Below are positions 41,189 through 50,238 of a DNA stretch of 64,000 bases, one piece after another. The first letter of the stretch is position 1. The number at the start of each line of letters is the position of its first letter. The stretch covers positions 124,001-188,000 of the forward strand of contig DATBHG010000055.1 in the NCBI GenBank assembly GCA_036557665.1. The letters are read 5' to 3'. This DNA comes from VAZQ01 sp036557665. GTDB lineage: Bacteria > Pseudomonadota > Alphaproteobacteria > Rhizobiales > Xanthobacteraceae. The notes beneath the pieces were generated by a model. The model ran no database searches. It was not told the origin of the DNA and saw only the letters and a program-made list of their open reading frames with translations. The position numbers and the translations under genes are program-made.

Positions 41189-42100
41189 TTAATGCATCAG
41201 AGTTCGAGACGTGCGCTTGCGAGCAATACGCGCGCGGATGTTGAACATGCTCTCGGCTACCCCCAGCAGCGCAACAGCGAGCAGCGGCCAGCCAAGCATG
41301 GCGGCGCCGGCATACACGCACGCCAGCAGGAGCGTGCGAACCCCCATCCCCTGGGTAACCCAATGGAGTACGGCAAAGCCGAGGATTGCAAATACCATCA
41401 CTAGGCTTGCTGCCCAGACCCCGCTCAGGATCCCGAAAAGGCCGGGTAGAAAGGAGCCTCCCAGCGCGACCACCAGGAGGCCCCAAGCCTGTGGGGGCAG
41501 GGCCAGTGCCGGCAAGCTCGGCCAGGGTCGAGTAAGCCTGCCGGAGATTCGCACAACGCGGCCTGCCAGCCAGAGATTGAATACGTTGAGCAGGGTCGAG
41601 ACCGCCGCTGCCGCAGGAGGCGCGGCAATCACCAGCAATTCGACCAGCGATGGGTCACGCAGAAGCCGGCCATAGCTTTTTCGCAAGCCGGCTTGCAGCG
41701 TCTGCTGGTCGGTGCCGAAGCTTGGAACCGCCGCAACAACCACGAGCGTGCCCAACATGGCAGCCCATAGCACCAGGCGGCCAACGGGGTACCATTCGAC
41801 TTTGCCCTCGTCATCATGGGTGGGCCGGGCGAGCAGGGCCAAGTAACCAAGCCACCAAGCTGCAAACGAGATTACGGGCACGGGGAGGAAGAATGCGCCG
41901 GAGACGATTGCCAGCACCGCCGTGGCCGATGTCGCGGCAACCAACCCCGCAATGTGGCTCCAACCCAAAGTGGCGATGAAGATCGGCAGGGGCGCGACGT
42001 AGAACAGCAAAATCGCCGTGACCGGCCCTGTGGCCAGGGAGGCAAAAAGCAGGCCCGCCGCGATCCCGGCGCCGAGCCCAACAAGCGCGATTTGAACCAT
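41189..42100 (-). CDS. DUF2232 family membrane protein
   Basis: Membrane protein of 303 residues with about eight hydrophobic segments, beginning QIALVGLGAGIAAGLLFASL. The DUF2232 family (related to the YybS/S-component-like fold) is regularly located between rpsR and rplI in alphaproteobacteria, as here. Its function is unknown; a transporter-like or energy-coupling role has been suggested by fold. It begins 105 bp downstream of rpsR and ends 25 bp before rplI, on the same strand. Confidence 0.9.
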   Translation of the reverse strand: MVQIALVGLGAGIAAGLLFASLATGPVTAILLFYVAPLPIFIATLGWSHIAGLVAATSATAVLAIVSGAFFLPVPVISFAAWWLGYLALLARPTHDDEGKVEWYPVGRLVLWAAMLGTLVVVAAVPSFGTDQQTLQAGLRKSYGRLLRDPSLVELLVIAAPPAAAAVSTLLNVFNLWLAGRVVRISGRLTRPWPSLPALALPPQAWGLLVVALGGSFLPGLFGILSGVWAASLVMVFAILGFAVLHWVTQGMGVRTLLLACVYAGAAMLGWPLLAVALLGVAESMFNIRARIARKRTSRTLMH

Positions 42101-42205
42101 GCCAGCTGTCCCGCTGCATCAGCGGTTAGAGACAGAACGCGTTTGTCCCAACCATGTCTTGCCGAGGAGCCAGATCCGAGGCCAAGCCGGCCTGGCTCGT
42201 GCCGC

Positions 42206-42451
42206 CTAGCTGATCACGTAAGGCAGCAGGCCGAGAAAGCGGGCGCGCTTGATGGCACGAGCGAGCTCGCGCTGCTTCTTGGCCGAAACCGCCGTGATCC
42301 GGCTCGGCACGATCTTTCCACGTTCGGAGATGTACCGCTGCAGGAGCCGTACATCCTTGTAGTCGATCTTCGGCGCATTCGCGCCAGAGAAAGGGCAGGT
42401 CTTACGCCGTCGAAAGAACGGGCGGCGGTTCTGGGGTTGGCCGAATGCCAT
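42206..42451 (-). CDS. rpsR: 30S ribosomal protein S18
   Basis: Ribosomal protein bS18 of 81-82 residues with the hallmark segments RRPFFRRRKTCPFSG, IDYKDVRLLQRYISERGKI and ITAVSAKKQRELARAIKRAR. The single N-terminal Cys (KTCPF) is retained. ATG 42451 has GAGGAG upstream; a TTG two codons earlier is rejected. It follows rpsF by six bases. Confidence 0.97.
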   Translation of the reverse strand: MAFGQPQNRRPFFRRRKTCPFSGANAPKIDYKDVRLLQRYISERGKIVPSRITAVSAKKQRELARAIKRARFLGLLPYVIS

Positions 42452-42457
42452 GGTCAA

Positions 42458-42949
42458 TCACTCCTCGACCGTGTCTGCGAGGGCTTCATCCCCGCTTTCC
42501 CGGGGCGGGCGACCCTCGCGGTCGCGCTCGCGGCGATGCTCGCCGCGGTCACGCTCGCGCTCGCGAAAACCGCCGCGCTCGCGGTCACGGAAGCCAAATC
42601 CGCGTTCCTCGCGCTCCCGGTCGCGGTCCGCCTTGCGCATCATCGCTGACGGGCCTGGCTCATGCTCCTCCACCCGCACCGTGAGATAGCGCAAAACATC
42701 CTCGTTCAAGCGCTCCTGACGCTCGATCTCGTTGAGAGCCGCGGAGGTCGCATCGATGTTGAACAGCGTGAAATGCGCCTTGCGATTCTTGCGCAGGCGA
42801 TAGGAGAGCGACTTTACGCCCCATTGCTCAACCTTCGTGACCTTTCCCCCCATCTGCTCGATGACGCCCTTGAATTGACCCGTGAGCTCTTCCACCTGCT
42901 GCGCGCTGGCGTCTTGGCGCGTCAGAAGGACATGTTCATAAAGTGGCAT
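42458..42949 (-). CDS. rpsF: 30S ribosomal protein S6 with charged repetitive tail
   Basis: Ribosomal protein bS6 of 163 residues. Residues 1-95 are the usual S6 fold (PLYEHVLLTRQDASAQQVEE, KVEQWGVKSLSYRLRKNRKA, LRYLTVRVEEHEPGPSAMMR). Residues about 96-150 are almost entirely Arg, Glu, Asp and Gly in RDRERE-type repeats, reflected in DNA as CGCTCGCGGTC-like repeats at about 42506-42625. A Glu- or charge-rich S6 tail is known (E. coli RimK adds glutamates), but this tail is unusually long and mixed-charge. Start ATG 42949 begins the conserved domain. Confidence 0.96.
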   Translation of the reverse strand: MPLYEHVLLTRQDASAQQVEELTGQFKGVIEQMGGKVTKVEQWGVKSLSYRLRKNRKAHFTLFNIDATSAALNEIERQERLNEDVLRYLTVRVEEHEPGPSAMMRKADRDREREERGFGFRDRERGGFRERERDRGEHRRERDREGRPPRESGDEALADTVEE

Positions 42950-43241
42950 GCGAACGGCCTTTCTCTGCAGCCCACACACTCTATCAGCGCAAAGCCCTTC
43001 AAGCCTTCGGAAAGGCTCGACAGTGCTCGGAAGGCGGGAACACGGGAGGCCGGACCAAATGGCCCTACGCCGGAGGTTGCATCCAGCGCCCGTCCGTTCA
43101 GCTCCCGGCTGGTCGAGCGGAGACCGCGCGTTATAGGGTATGCCGAGCAAAAGGCAAGGACATTTACGAAACGAGATCGCGGAAGAATGACACGATCAAC
43201 GCTCACAGGCGCAGGTGACCCGCGTGCTGAGGCCAGCTGAA

Positions 43242-44195
43242 ATGGCCGCAGGATTCATCTTCCCCGGTCAAGGAAGCCAGAGCGTCGGGATGGGCAAGTC
43301 GCTGGCGGAAGCCTTCGCGCCGGCACGAGAGGTGTTTGCAGAAGTGGATGCGGCTCTCAGTCAGAAGCTCACGAAGATCATCTGGGAGGGTCCCGCCGAG
43401 GACCTTACGCTCACCGAAAACGCGCAGCCCGCGCTCATGGCCATGTCGCTTGCGGCCATGCGCGTCCTGCAGGCCGAGGCGGGCGTGGACCTTGCGCGGG
43501 ACGCCAAGCTCGTGGCGGGACATTCGCTCGGAGAATACTCAGCGCTGGCTGCCGCGGGGGCACTCTCGATCGGCGAGACGGCGAGACTGGTGCAGCTTCG
43601 TGGTCGCGCCATGCAGCAATCCGTTCCAGTGGGCATCGGGGCGATGGCCGCCTTGATCGGCCTCGAATTGGACCAGGCGGTCTCGGTTGCCGCGCAGGCA
43701 AGTCAGGGTGAAGTGTGCCAGGCCGCCAATGACAATGGCGGTGGGCAGGTCGTGGTGTCCGGGCACAGAGCAGCAGTGGAGCGAGCAGTCGAGATCGCAA
43801 GGAACGCGGGCGCACGCCGTGCAACGATGCTGTCGGTGTCGGCTCCCTTCCATTGCGCATTGATGCAGCCGGCTGCCGACGTCATGAGCGCCGCGCTGGC
43901 AGAGGTTTCAATCAAACCGCCGGTCGTGCCGGTCGTGGCTAATGTGTCGGCCAAGCCGCTCACCGACCCGGCGGAGATTGCACTCGCGCTCATTGCGCAG
44001 GTGACCGGTACCGTACGGTGGCGCGAATCGGTTGGGCTGATGGCATCGGCAGGGGTCGCCAGGTTCTACGAGATCGGAGCCGGTAAGGTGCTCAGCGGCC
44101 TGGTCAGGCGTATTGCACCGGGTGTGCAAGCGACTTCTGTCGCAACACCCGAGGAGGTTGGCTCCTTCAAGGCCGGATGGCTGCGCGCGGAGTGA
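43242..44195 (+). CDS. fabD: malonyl-CoA:ACP transacylase FabD
   Basis: Loads malonate onto acyl carrier protein for fatty-acid synthesis, 317 residues. N-terminal FIFPGQGSQSVGMG; nucleophile S95 in GHSLGEYSALAA; catalytic H204 in APFHCALM; the Gln and Arg (LVQLRGRAMQ) that bind the carboxylate are present. ATG 43242 is preferred over GTG 43215. It is the first gene of fabD-fabG-acpP-fabF and is divergent from rpsF across 292 bp that must contain both promoters. Confidence 0.97.
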   Translation: MAAGFIFPGQGSQSVGMGKSLAEAFAPAREVFAEVDAALSQKLTKIIWEGPAEDLTLTENAQPALMAMSLAAMRVLQAEAGVDLARDAKLVAGHSLGEYSALAAAGALSIGETARLVQLRGRAMQQSVPVGIGAMAALIGLELDQAVSVAAQASQGEVCQAANDNGGGQVVVSGHRAAVERAVEIARNAGARRATMLSVSAPFHCALMQPAADVMSAALAEVSIKPPVVPVVANVSAKPLTDPAEIALALIAQVTGTVRWRESVGLMASAGVARFYEIGAGKVLSGLVRRIAPGVQATSVATPEEVGSFKAGWLRAE

Positions 44196-44198
44196 TCA

Positions 44199-44936
44199 AT
44201 GTTTGATCTGGCAGGAAAGATGGCGCTTGTTACCGGCGCGACCGGCGCAATAGGCGGCGCTATCGTGCGGGCGCTCCATGGACAAGGCGCTATCGTCGCG
44301 CTGTCAGCAACCCGACGCGAGATTCTCGATCGGCTCGCGGTCGAGCTCAAGGAGCGGGTTCATGTCGTTCCCTGCGACCTTGCAGACGGGCATGCAGTCG
44401 AGCGCCTCGTGCCCCAATGCGAGGAGCTCATGGGGCAGCTGGATATCGTGGTGGCGAATGCGGGAATCACCAAGGATAACTTGCTGGTCCAGCTCCGCGA
44501 CGAGGACTGGGACGATGTGATCGCGGTCAATCTCACCGCCGCCTTTCGGATTACGCGAGCGGCCGTGCGGGGGATGGTGCGTCGACGCTATGGGCGGATT
44601 ATCGGGGTCTCCTCGGTCGTGGCGGTGACCGGGAATGCGGGGCAAAGCAACTACACGGCCAGCAAAGCCGGGCTGGTCGGGATGATCAAATCGGTCGCAG
44701 CGGAATATGCGCGGCGTGGGGTAACGGCAAACGCTATTGCGCCTGGTCTCATCGCCACCGCAATGACAGACAAGCTAAATCCCAAGCAGCGGGAGGCGAT
44801 TCTCGCCAGAGTGCCGGCGGCACGATTAGGCGCCGCGGAAGACGTTGCGGCAGCGGCGGTCTACCTCGCCTCGGAGGAGGCCGGCTATGTCACCGGACAG
44901 ACCATTCATGTCAACGGCGGGATGGCAATGATCTAA
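44199..44936 (+). CDS. fabG: 3-oxoacyl-ACP reductase FabG
   Basis: NADPH-dependent ketoreductase of fatty-acid elongation, 245 residues. Cofactor loop TGATGAIG is at 12-19, NAG at 87-89, and the catalytic set is N111, S139, Y152 and K156; the C-terminus TGQTIHVNGGMAM is typical FabG. It starts three bases after fabD. The divergent NAG context (VVANAGI) does not affect the motif. Confidence 0.97.
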   Translation: MFDLAGKMALVTGATGAIGGAIVRALHGQGAIVALSATRREILDRLAVELKERVHVVPCDLADGHAVERLVPQCEELMGQLDIVVANAGITKDNLLVQLRDEDWDDVIAVNLTAAFRITRAAVRGMVRRRYGRIIGVSSVVAVTGNAGQSNYTASKAGLVGMIKSVAAEYARRGVTANAIAPGLIATAMTDKLNPKQREAILARVPAARLGAAEDVAAAAVYLASEEAGYVTGQTIHVNGGMAMI

Positions 44937-44997
44937 GTGCTCTTGTACCAGGGGCTGTGCTCGGGAGGCCTGCTGGTCAAGTGATTTGAAGTGTGAT

Positions 44998-45012
44998 AAC
45001 CGAACTTCGGTT
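44998..45012. promoter_or_regulatory. 15-bp perfect palindrome in the fabG-acpP gap
   Basis: AACCGAA (44998-45004) and TTCGGTT (45006-45012) flank a single C in the 222-bp gap between fabG and acpP. It is followed by TTGTCT, so it may be a weak attenuator or an operator separating the highly expressed acpP from fabG. No regulator can be named. A TTGCGATTGAGCCGCC stretch precedes acpP but no firm promoter is called. Confidence 0.4.
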
Positions 45013-45158
45013 TGTCTGGGGCGGCACTAAGGTTCCAATCATCGCCAGGATCCGGCTTGCGACCAGGTGACCGGCGCCGCACCGCACAAGGCCATAGCGC
45101 AATGGCTCGGGGGCGCTTGCGATTGAGCCGCCGTTGAACCGGACAAGAGGTCATAGTG

Positions 45159-45398
45159 ATGAGCGATGTTGGCGAGCGGGTAAAAAAGATCGTGGTCGAG
45201 CATCTCGGCGTAGAGGCCGACAAGGTGACGGAAAACGCAAGCTTCATCGATGATCTGGGCGCCGACAGCCTCGATACCGTCGAGCTCGTCATGGCTTTTG
45301 AGGAGGAGTTCGGCTGTGAGATACCGGACGATGCCGCGGAAACCATTTTGACCGTGGGCGACGCGATAAAATTCCTCGAGAAAAACGCCAAGAGCTGA
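45159..45398 (+). CDS. acpP: acyl carrier protein
   Basis: Carrier of growing acyl chains, 79 residues, strongly acidic. The phosphopantetheine Ser is S37 in GADSLDTVELVM, followed by EEEFGCEIPDDAAETILTVG. ATG 45159 overlaps a GTG at 45156; AAGAGG is upstream. The gap to fabG (222 bp) suggests its own promoter, which fits the high expression of AcpP in bacteria. Confidence 0.97.
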   Translation: MSDVGERVKKIVVEHLGVEADKVTENASFIDDLGADSLDTVELVMAFEEEFGCEIPDDAAETILTVGDAIKFLEKNAKS

Positions 45399-45504
45399 TT
45401 CGGTCGGCTGGTCGAGGAAACTTTCACTCCATTGCCACTGCTCCCGGCTTGCTCCGGCCGACGCTTCGGCTACCTAATGTGCGAGGAGGGCAGGAGAGCC
45501 GAAG

Positions 45505-46770
45505 ATGAGACGGGTGGTCGTCACGGGCCTCGGCATGGTGACGCCGCTGGCCTGCGGTGTTGAACCCAGTTGGCGGCGGCTCATCAATGGAGAAAGCGGC
45601 GCACGACGAATCGAATCATTCGACGTCTCGGACCTGGCTTCGAAGATCGCGTGCCAGGTTCCCCGAGGAGACGGGACCGGTGATACCTTCGATGCCGACC
45701 TTTGGATGGAGCCGAAGGAGCAGCGTAAGGTCGACGACTTCATTATCTTCGCGATGGGTGCCGCGCATCAGGCGCTCGATGACGCCGGTTGGAACCCTTC
45801 GACTCATGAGGATAGCATCCGAACGGGGGTCATGATCGGCTCCGGTATCGGCGGGCTGGCCGGCATTGCCGAAACTGCCATCGTTCTGAAGGAGAGAGGC
45901 CCGCGACGCGTCTCGCCGTTCTTCATTCCCGGCCGATTGATCAATCTTGCCTCCGGTTACGTCGCGATAGCGCACGACCTCAAAGGGCCGAACCACGCAG
46001 TCGTCACGGCTTGCTCGACGGGCGCTCATGCCATCGGCGATGCCGCGCGGCTGATCGCGCTCGGCGATGCCGACGTGATGGTCGCAGGCGGCACGGAATC
46101 CCCGATTTCACGCATCGGCGTGGCGGGTTTCGTCGCGTGTCGGGCACTGTCCACCTCGTTCAATGACACGCCGCAACGCGCCTCCCGCCCTTACGATCGG
46201 GATCGTGATGGTTTCGTCATCGGTGAGGGCGCCGGCGTCGTCGTGCTTGAGACCTACGAGCACGCGAAACAGCGCGGAGCGAAGATCTACGCTGAGCTGA
46301 TCGGTTACGGGCTGTCCGGGGATGCATACCACATCACCGCGCCTGCGCCGGACGGTGATGGTGCATTGCGCTGCATGGATGCAGCAATCAGTCGAGCGGG
46401 TATATCAGCGGCGGAGATCGACTACATCAACGCGCATGGCACATCTACCCCGATGGGCGACGAGATCGAGCTTGCTGCGGTACAGCGCCTCGTCGGCAAC
46501 GCTGCAGCACGCATCTCCATGTCGTCCACCAAGTCCTCGATCGGTCACCTCCTGGGCGCGGCGGGGGCGGTCGAGGCGATTTTCTCGATACTTGCCATGC
46601 GCGACGGCATCGTCCCGCCAACGCTGAATCTCGATCACCCGTCTATCGAAACGCCGATCGACCTCGTGCCGCATCACTCGAGGAAACGTGAGGTGAATGT
46701 GGCGCTTTCCAACTCTTTCGGTTTCGGCGGCACCAATGCGTCTTTGGTATTTCGCCGCGTTAGAGACTGA
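45505..46770 (+). CDS. fabF: 3-oxoacyl-ACP synthase II FabF
   Basis: Condensing enzyme of fatty-acid elongation, 421 residues. The catalytic triad is complete: C170 in VVTACSTGAHA, His in INAHGTSTPMGD and His in SIGHLLGAAGAVE, with the Lys in TKSSIGH. Ends with NSFGFGGTNASLVF, the standard C-terminus. The start at 45505 is preceded by GAGGAGGGC-like Shine-Dalgarno. It follows acpP by 106 bp. Confidence 0.98.
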   Translation: MRRVVVTGLGMVTPLACGVEPSWRRLINGESGARRIESFDVSDLASKIACQVPRGDGTGDTFDADLWMEPKEQRKVDDFIIFAMGAAHQALDDAGWNPSTHEDSIRTGVMIGSGIGGLAGIAETAIVLKERGPRRVSPFFIPGRLINLASGYVAIAHDLKGPNHAVVTACSTGAHAIGDAARLIALGDADVMVAGGTESPISRIGVAGFVACRALSTSFNDTPQRASRPYDRDRDGFVIGEGAGVVVLETYEHAKQRGAKIYAELIGYGLSGDAYHITAPAPDGDGALRCMDAAISRAGISAAEIDYINAHGTSTPMGDEIELAAVQRLVGNAAARISMSSTKSSIGHLLGAAGAVEAIFSILAMRDGIVPPTLNLDHPSIETPIDLVPHHSRKREVNVALSNSFGFGGTNASLVFRRVRD

Positions 46771-47041
46771 CCACGGCCCGTTCTTTCCCATCTTTGGCCA
46801 TATTCGGGTCGGACGGCATCGGGTGCTTCCGGGCGGCGGATGCAGCCGCTCGGACATCAAACGTCGCGGGGAGGAGATTTCATCTATACCAGATGCGCTG
46901 CCGAGGCTAAACTCGTCGTTTGTTCGAGCGCAGCGGGGCTGGGAGGCCGCGCGAGCGCAGTGAGTGCATTGCCGGTGCAGAAGCCCCGGACGGAGAGCCA
47001 CGGCCGGTGACCGCCGGCCAGATGGAGTTGATGGATCGCGC

Positions 47042-48262
47042 ATGGAGCCCAGACGCATCACGCCGCGCAGCCCGCGCACGGCCTTGCAACCGGATTATGT
47101 TCCGGCCGGGATCCGTCCCGTGCGTCCGTCCCGGCGGGCGCGTCGGCCGATGGTCATTATCGGCAATGCCGTTTTCACCCTTCTCATCCTGGCTCTAATC
47201 GTAGGGGCTGGGGCAGTCCTGCTGGGCAAGAGTCGGCTGGAAACCCCGGGACCCTTGGAGAAAGCCAAGGTCGTCATGGTCCCGCCGCGCGCGGGGATCA
47301 TGGACATTGCCGATCTGCTTACGCATGAGGGCGTCATTGATGAGCACCGGCTGACGTTTCTCGCCGGCGTGATCGCGCTCAATGCAAGATCGGACCTCAA
47401 GGCCGGCGAGTACATGTTCCCCGAGCACGCCAGCTTGCGCGATGTCATCGAGACAATCGCTCAGGGCAAAGTGGTGCAGCACCAGATCACCATCCCGGAA
47501 GGCCTGACTTCCGAGCAGATCGTCGCGCGACTTTTGGACGACGAGGTCCTTGCCGGCAACGTCAAAGAGGTTCCGCGAGAAGGCAGTCTTCTGCCGGACA
47601 GCTACAACTTCAATCGGGGCTTCACCCGTGAGCAGATGATACAGCGGATGCGGCAAGCGCAAGATCGGGTCTTACGAGAAGTCTGGGAGCGCCGTAATCC
47701 AGATCTGCCGCTCAAATCGCCTGACCAGCTCGTTGTCCTGGCCTCGATCATAGAGAAGGAAACCGGCAGAGCCGACGAGCGTACGCGCGTCGCAGCGGTG
47801 TTTGCGAACCGGCTGAAGCAGAAGATGAAGCTGCAATCGGATCCCACCATCATCTATGGGCTGGTGTTCGGAAAGGGCTCTCTCGGCCGACCGCTGACGA
47901 AGAGCGACATCGCTCAGGCATCGGCGTACAATACCTACGTAATCGACGGTCTGCCGCCGGGACCTATCGGAAATCCCGGCCGCGCTTCCATCGAGGCCGC
48001 CGCTAATCCTGCGCGCACGAAGGACCTCTATTTTGTAGCAGATGGCACCGGCGGTCACGTTTTTGCGGAGACCTATGAGCAGCATCTGAAAAACGTGGCT
48101 CGTTTGCGCGTCATCGAGCATGAGCAGAAGGTAGAGACCCCGGCGCCAGAGGTGCAGTCTCCCGGGGGTACGCGCTCGCCAGCCGCGCCCGCAGCGCCGA
48201 GTTCACGCGGCAAACGCAGCGCAAGCGGCTCGCACAAGTCCGCCGGTATCTCGGCGCAGTAG
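47042..48262 (+). CDS. mltG: endolytic murein transglycosylase MltG
   Basis: Membrane-bound lytic transglycosylase of about 406 residues that cuts nascent glycan strands and so ends peptidoglycan elongation. A cytosolic basic leader precedes the transmembrane helix (VIIGNAVFTLLILALIVGAGAVL, residues about 38-60), then a LysM-like region and the YceG/MltG domain with the catalytic Glu in ASIIEKETG and the family GLPPGPIGNPG and LYFVADGTGGHVFAET segments. The C-terminal 50 residues are Pro/Ala/Ser-rich. It is 271 bp from fabF, where no gene is seen; homologues usually lie closer. Confidence 0.94.
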   Translation: MEPRRITPRSPRTALQPDYVPAGIRPVRPSRRARRPMVIIGNAVFTLLILALIVGAGAVLLGKSRLETPGPLEKAKVVMVPPRAGIMDIADLLTHEGVIDEHRLTFLAGVIALNARSDLKAGEYMFPEHASLRDVIETIAQGKVVQHQITIPEGLTSEQIVARLLDDEVLAGNVKEVPREGSLLPDSYNFNRGFTREQMIQRMRQAQDRVLREVWERRNPDLPLKSPDQLVVLASIIEKETGRADERTRVAAVFANRLKQKMKLQSDPTIIYGLVFGKGSLGRPLTKSDIAQASAYNTYVIDGLPPGPIGNPGRASIEAAANPARTKDLYFVADGTGGHVFAETYEQHLKNVARLRVIEHEQKVETPAPEVQSPGGTRSPAAPAAPSSRGKRSASGSHKSAGISAQ

Positions 48263-48282
48263 ATAGTCCGGGTCTCCCCACC

Positions 48283-49170
48283 GTGGCGCTGTCAAGCATG
48301 ACCGGGTTCGCGCGGGGCCACGGGGTCTGCGGCGTCTACAGTTGGACCTGGGAGCTCAAATCAGTAAACGCAAAAGGGCTTGATGTGAGGCTGCGCCTGC
48401 CGCCGGGCTGGGATGCGATTGAGGCACCGGTGCGCACGGCCGGCGCACAGGCGCTGGCGCGGGGGACCGTCTATGCCGCGTTGGGCGTTGAGCGGCAGGG
48501 CGTCGTCCCGGTGGTGCGGATCAACGAAGGCGTGCTGGCGGCGGTGCTTGCGAGTGTCACGAGCCTGGCCGGCCGGCTGCAGGCGGCCGAGCCGCGGCTC
48601 GACGGTATTCTCTCGCTCAAGGGAGTAATGGAAGTGACGGAGCGGGAGGAGAACGAGGAAGAGCGCGCTCAAGCGGAGGCGGCGGTTATTGCCGGCTTCG
48701 AGCAGACCCTCGCTGATCTGGCAGGAATGCGCCGGCACGAAGGTGAGGCTTTGCAACGCGTGCTTGCGCAGCGATTGGCTGAGATGCAGGCGCTTACCAC
48801 GCGCGCCGAGAGCGCACCGGGTCGGCGCCCTGAGGCCATCAGGGCGCGGCTCGCCGAGCAGGTCGCGCTCCTGCTCGAAAGCTCGACCCGCTTCGATCCC
48901 GATCGCCTGCATCAGGAAGCTATCTTGATCGCCAGCAAAGCCGATATCCGCGAAGAGCTCGATCGGCTCGCCTCGCACGTGGCGCAGGCACAAAAGCTGA
49001 TCGCAAACGGCGGTGCCATCGGCCGCCGGCTTGACTTCCTGGCGCAAGAGCTCAACCGCGAAGCCAATACTTTGTGCTCCAAATCGAACGATGTTGAATT
49101 GACCAATATCGGGCTGGAGCTAAAGAGCGTCGTCGAGCAATTTCGCGAGCAAGTACAGAACCTGGAGTGA
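48283..49170 (+). CDS. YicC family endoribonuclease
   Basis: YicC/YloC family protein of 295 residues; E. coli YicC is an endoribonuclease acting on RNA including the small RNA RyhB. Opening SSMTGFARG and ELKSVNAKGLDVRLRLP, then the C-terminal DUF1732 region with EAILIASKADIREELDRL, IGRRLDFLAQELNREANTLC and SKSNDVELTNIGLELK are diagnostic. GTG 48283 or ATG 48298 could be the start; homologues begin near MTGFARG. It follows mltG by 20 bp, the usual order in the order Hyphomicrobiales (mltG-yicC-gmk), but gmk does not follow; an alcohol dehydrogenase converges instead. Confidence 0.94.
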   Translation: MALSSMTGFARGHGVCGVYSWTWELKSVNAKGLDVRLRLPPGWDAIEAPVRTAGAQALARGTVYAALGVERQGVVPVVRINEGVLAAVLASVTSLAGRLQAAEPRLDGILSLKGVMEVTEREENEEERAQAEAAVIAGFEQTLADLAGMRRHEGEALQRVLAQRLAEMQALTTRAESAPGRRPEAIRARLAEQVALLLESSTRFDPDRLHQEAILIASKADIREELDRLASHVAQAQKLIANGGAIGRRLDFLAQELNREANTLCSKSNDVELTNIGLELKSVVEQFREQVQNLE

Positions 49171-49176
49171 CAGGTA

Positions 49177-50238
49177 TCACGGCACGAGGACCGTGCGACC
49201 CACCACTCGCCCTGCCCGCAGCGCCTCCAGCGCTGGTTGCGCCTCGGCAAGCGGACGTTCGTGGATCGCAGGGAAGACCAAGTTGCGCTCGCGGGCAAAA
49301 GCCAGCAGCTCGCGCGCTTCCTCCAACGTCCCGGTTTGAATGCCCTGGATTGTCATCGCTTTGAGGGCGAACAGCGCTACCGCCATCGGCAGCGTCCCGC
49401 CGAACAGTCCTGTGACCAGGACCTTGCCCCCCTTTGCAATGGCTGCGCTCGCGAATGCCACCGACTGCGCCGAGCCGACGAAGTCGCAGGCACCATGAAC
49501 GCCGCCGTCAGTCGCGGCAAGCAACTTCTTGCGCGCGTCCTGATCCCTGGGATCGAAGGCCATCGCAGCTCCCGCTGCAAGCGCAGCCTCACGCTTGGCA
49601 GGGTCGATGTCGGCGATAATGGGCGCCTCGGCAAACATCTGCCGTGCCAGGATCAAACCCATCATTCCGACTCCGCCCATTCCCACGAGCAGCAGCGGCC
49701 CCAGTGCGGCTTCGTCGGCGAGGCGCTTGAGGGCGGCATAGGAAGTGAGCCCGGAACACATCAGGATCGCCGCAGAGGCTTCCGGCAGGGGGCCGTAGCG
49801 CAACAAATAACGTGGGTGCGGCACCAGCACGTGCGAGGCGAACCCGCCGTCTACATTGATGCCGAGGTGGCGCGGCGCGGCGCAGATGTTTTCCTGTCCT
49901 CGCCTGCAGGCGGCGCAGCCGCGGCAGCCGATCCAAGGAAAAACGGCGACTTTGTCGCCGGGTTCGACCTCCGCGGCGTGTGCGCCCACCTGCTCGACCA
50001 CACCGGTGATCTCATGCCCCAACGTAAAAGGCAGGCTGCGGCCCGCCTTCACATCGAGCTTCTTCTCCGGCCCCAGAAGAAAATAACCGTCCTGAATGTG
50101 GAGATCCGAATGACATACCCCGCAGCGGGTAATGCGCACCAGCAGCTCGCTGCCGCGCGGCTGCGGGCATTCCGTCATGGTCTCGGAAAGGGGCGCGCCA
50201 TAGGCAGTCAGGGATTGGCGGCGGAGCACGCTCATCAT
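49177..50238 (-). CDS. zinc-dependent medium-chain alcohol dehydrogenase
   Basis: MDR-type alcohol dehydrogenase of 353 residues. Catalytic zinc ligands are the Cys in GVCHSDLH and the His-Glu in LGHEITGVVE; the structural zinc site has four Cys in CRGCAACRRGQENIC; the cofactor loop is VGMGGVGMMGL. All key residues are present. Its start overlaps the rsmA stop by four bases, so it is the last gene of the lpt-surA-pdxA-rsmA transcript. It has no known tie to ribosome or envelope assembly, so it probably joined this operon secondarily. Confidence 0.92.
   Translation of the reverse strand: MMSVLRRQSLTAYGAPLSETMTECPQPRGSELLVRITRCGVCHSDLHIQDGYFLLGPEKKLDVKAGRSLPFTLGHEITGVVEQVGAHAAEVEPGDKVAVFPWIGCRGCAACRRGQENICAAPRHLGINVDGGFASHVLVPHPRYLLRYGPLPEASAAILMCSGLTSYAALKRLADEAALGPLLLVGMGGVGMMGLILARQMFAEAPIIADIDPAKREAALAAGAAMAFDPRDQDARKKLLAATDGGVHGACDFVGSAQSVAFASAAIAKGGKVLVTGLFGGTLPMAVALFALKAMTIQGIQTGTLEEARELLAFARERNLVFPAIHERPLAEAQPALEALRAGRVVGRTVLVP

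Noticed and set aside
42506..42625. CTCGCGGTC-like repeated DNA, considered as a CRISPR array
   Set aside because: The repeats are short, in the coding frame of rpsF and have no spacers of constant length; they encode the charged S6 tail.
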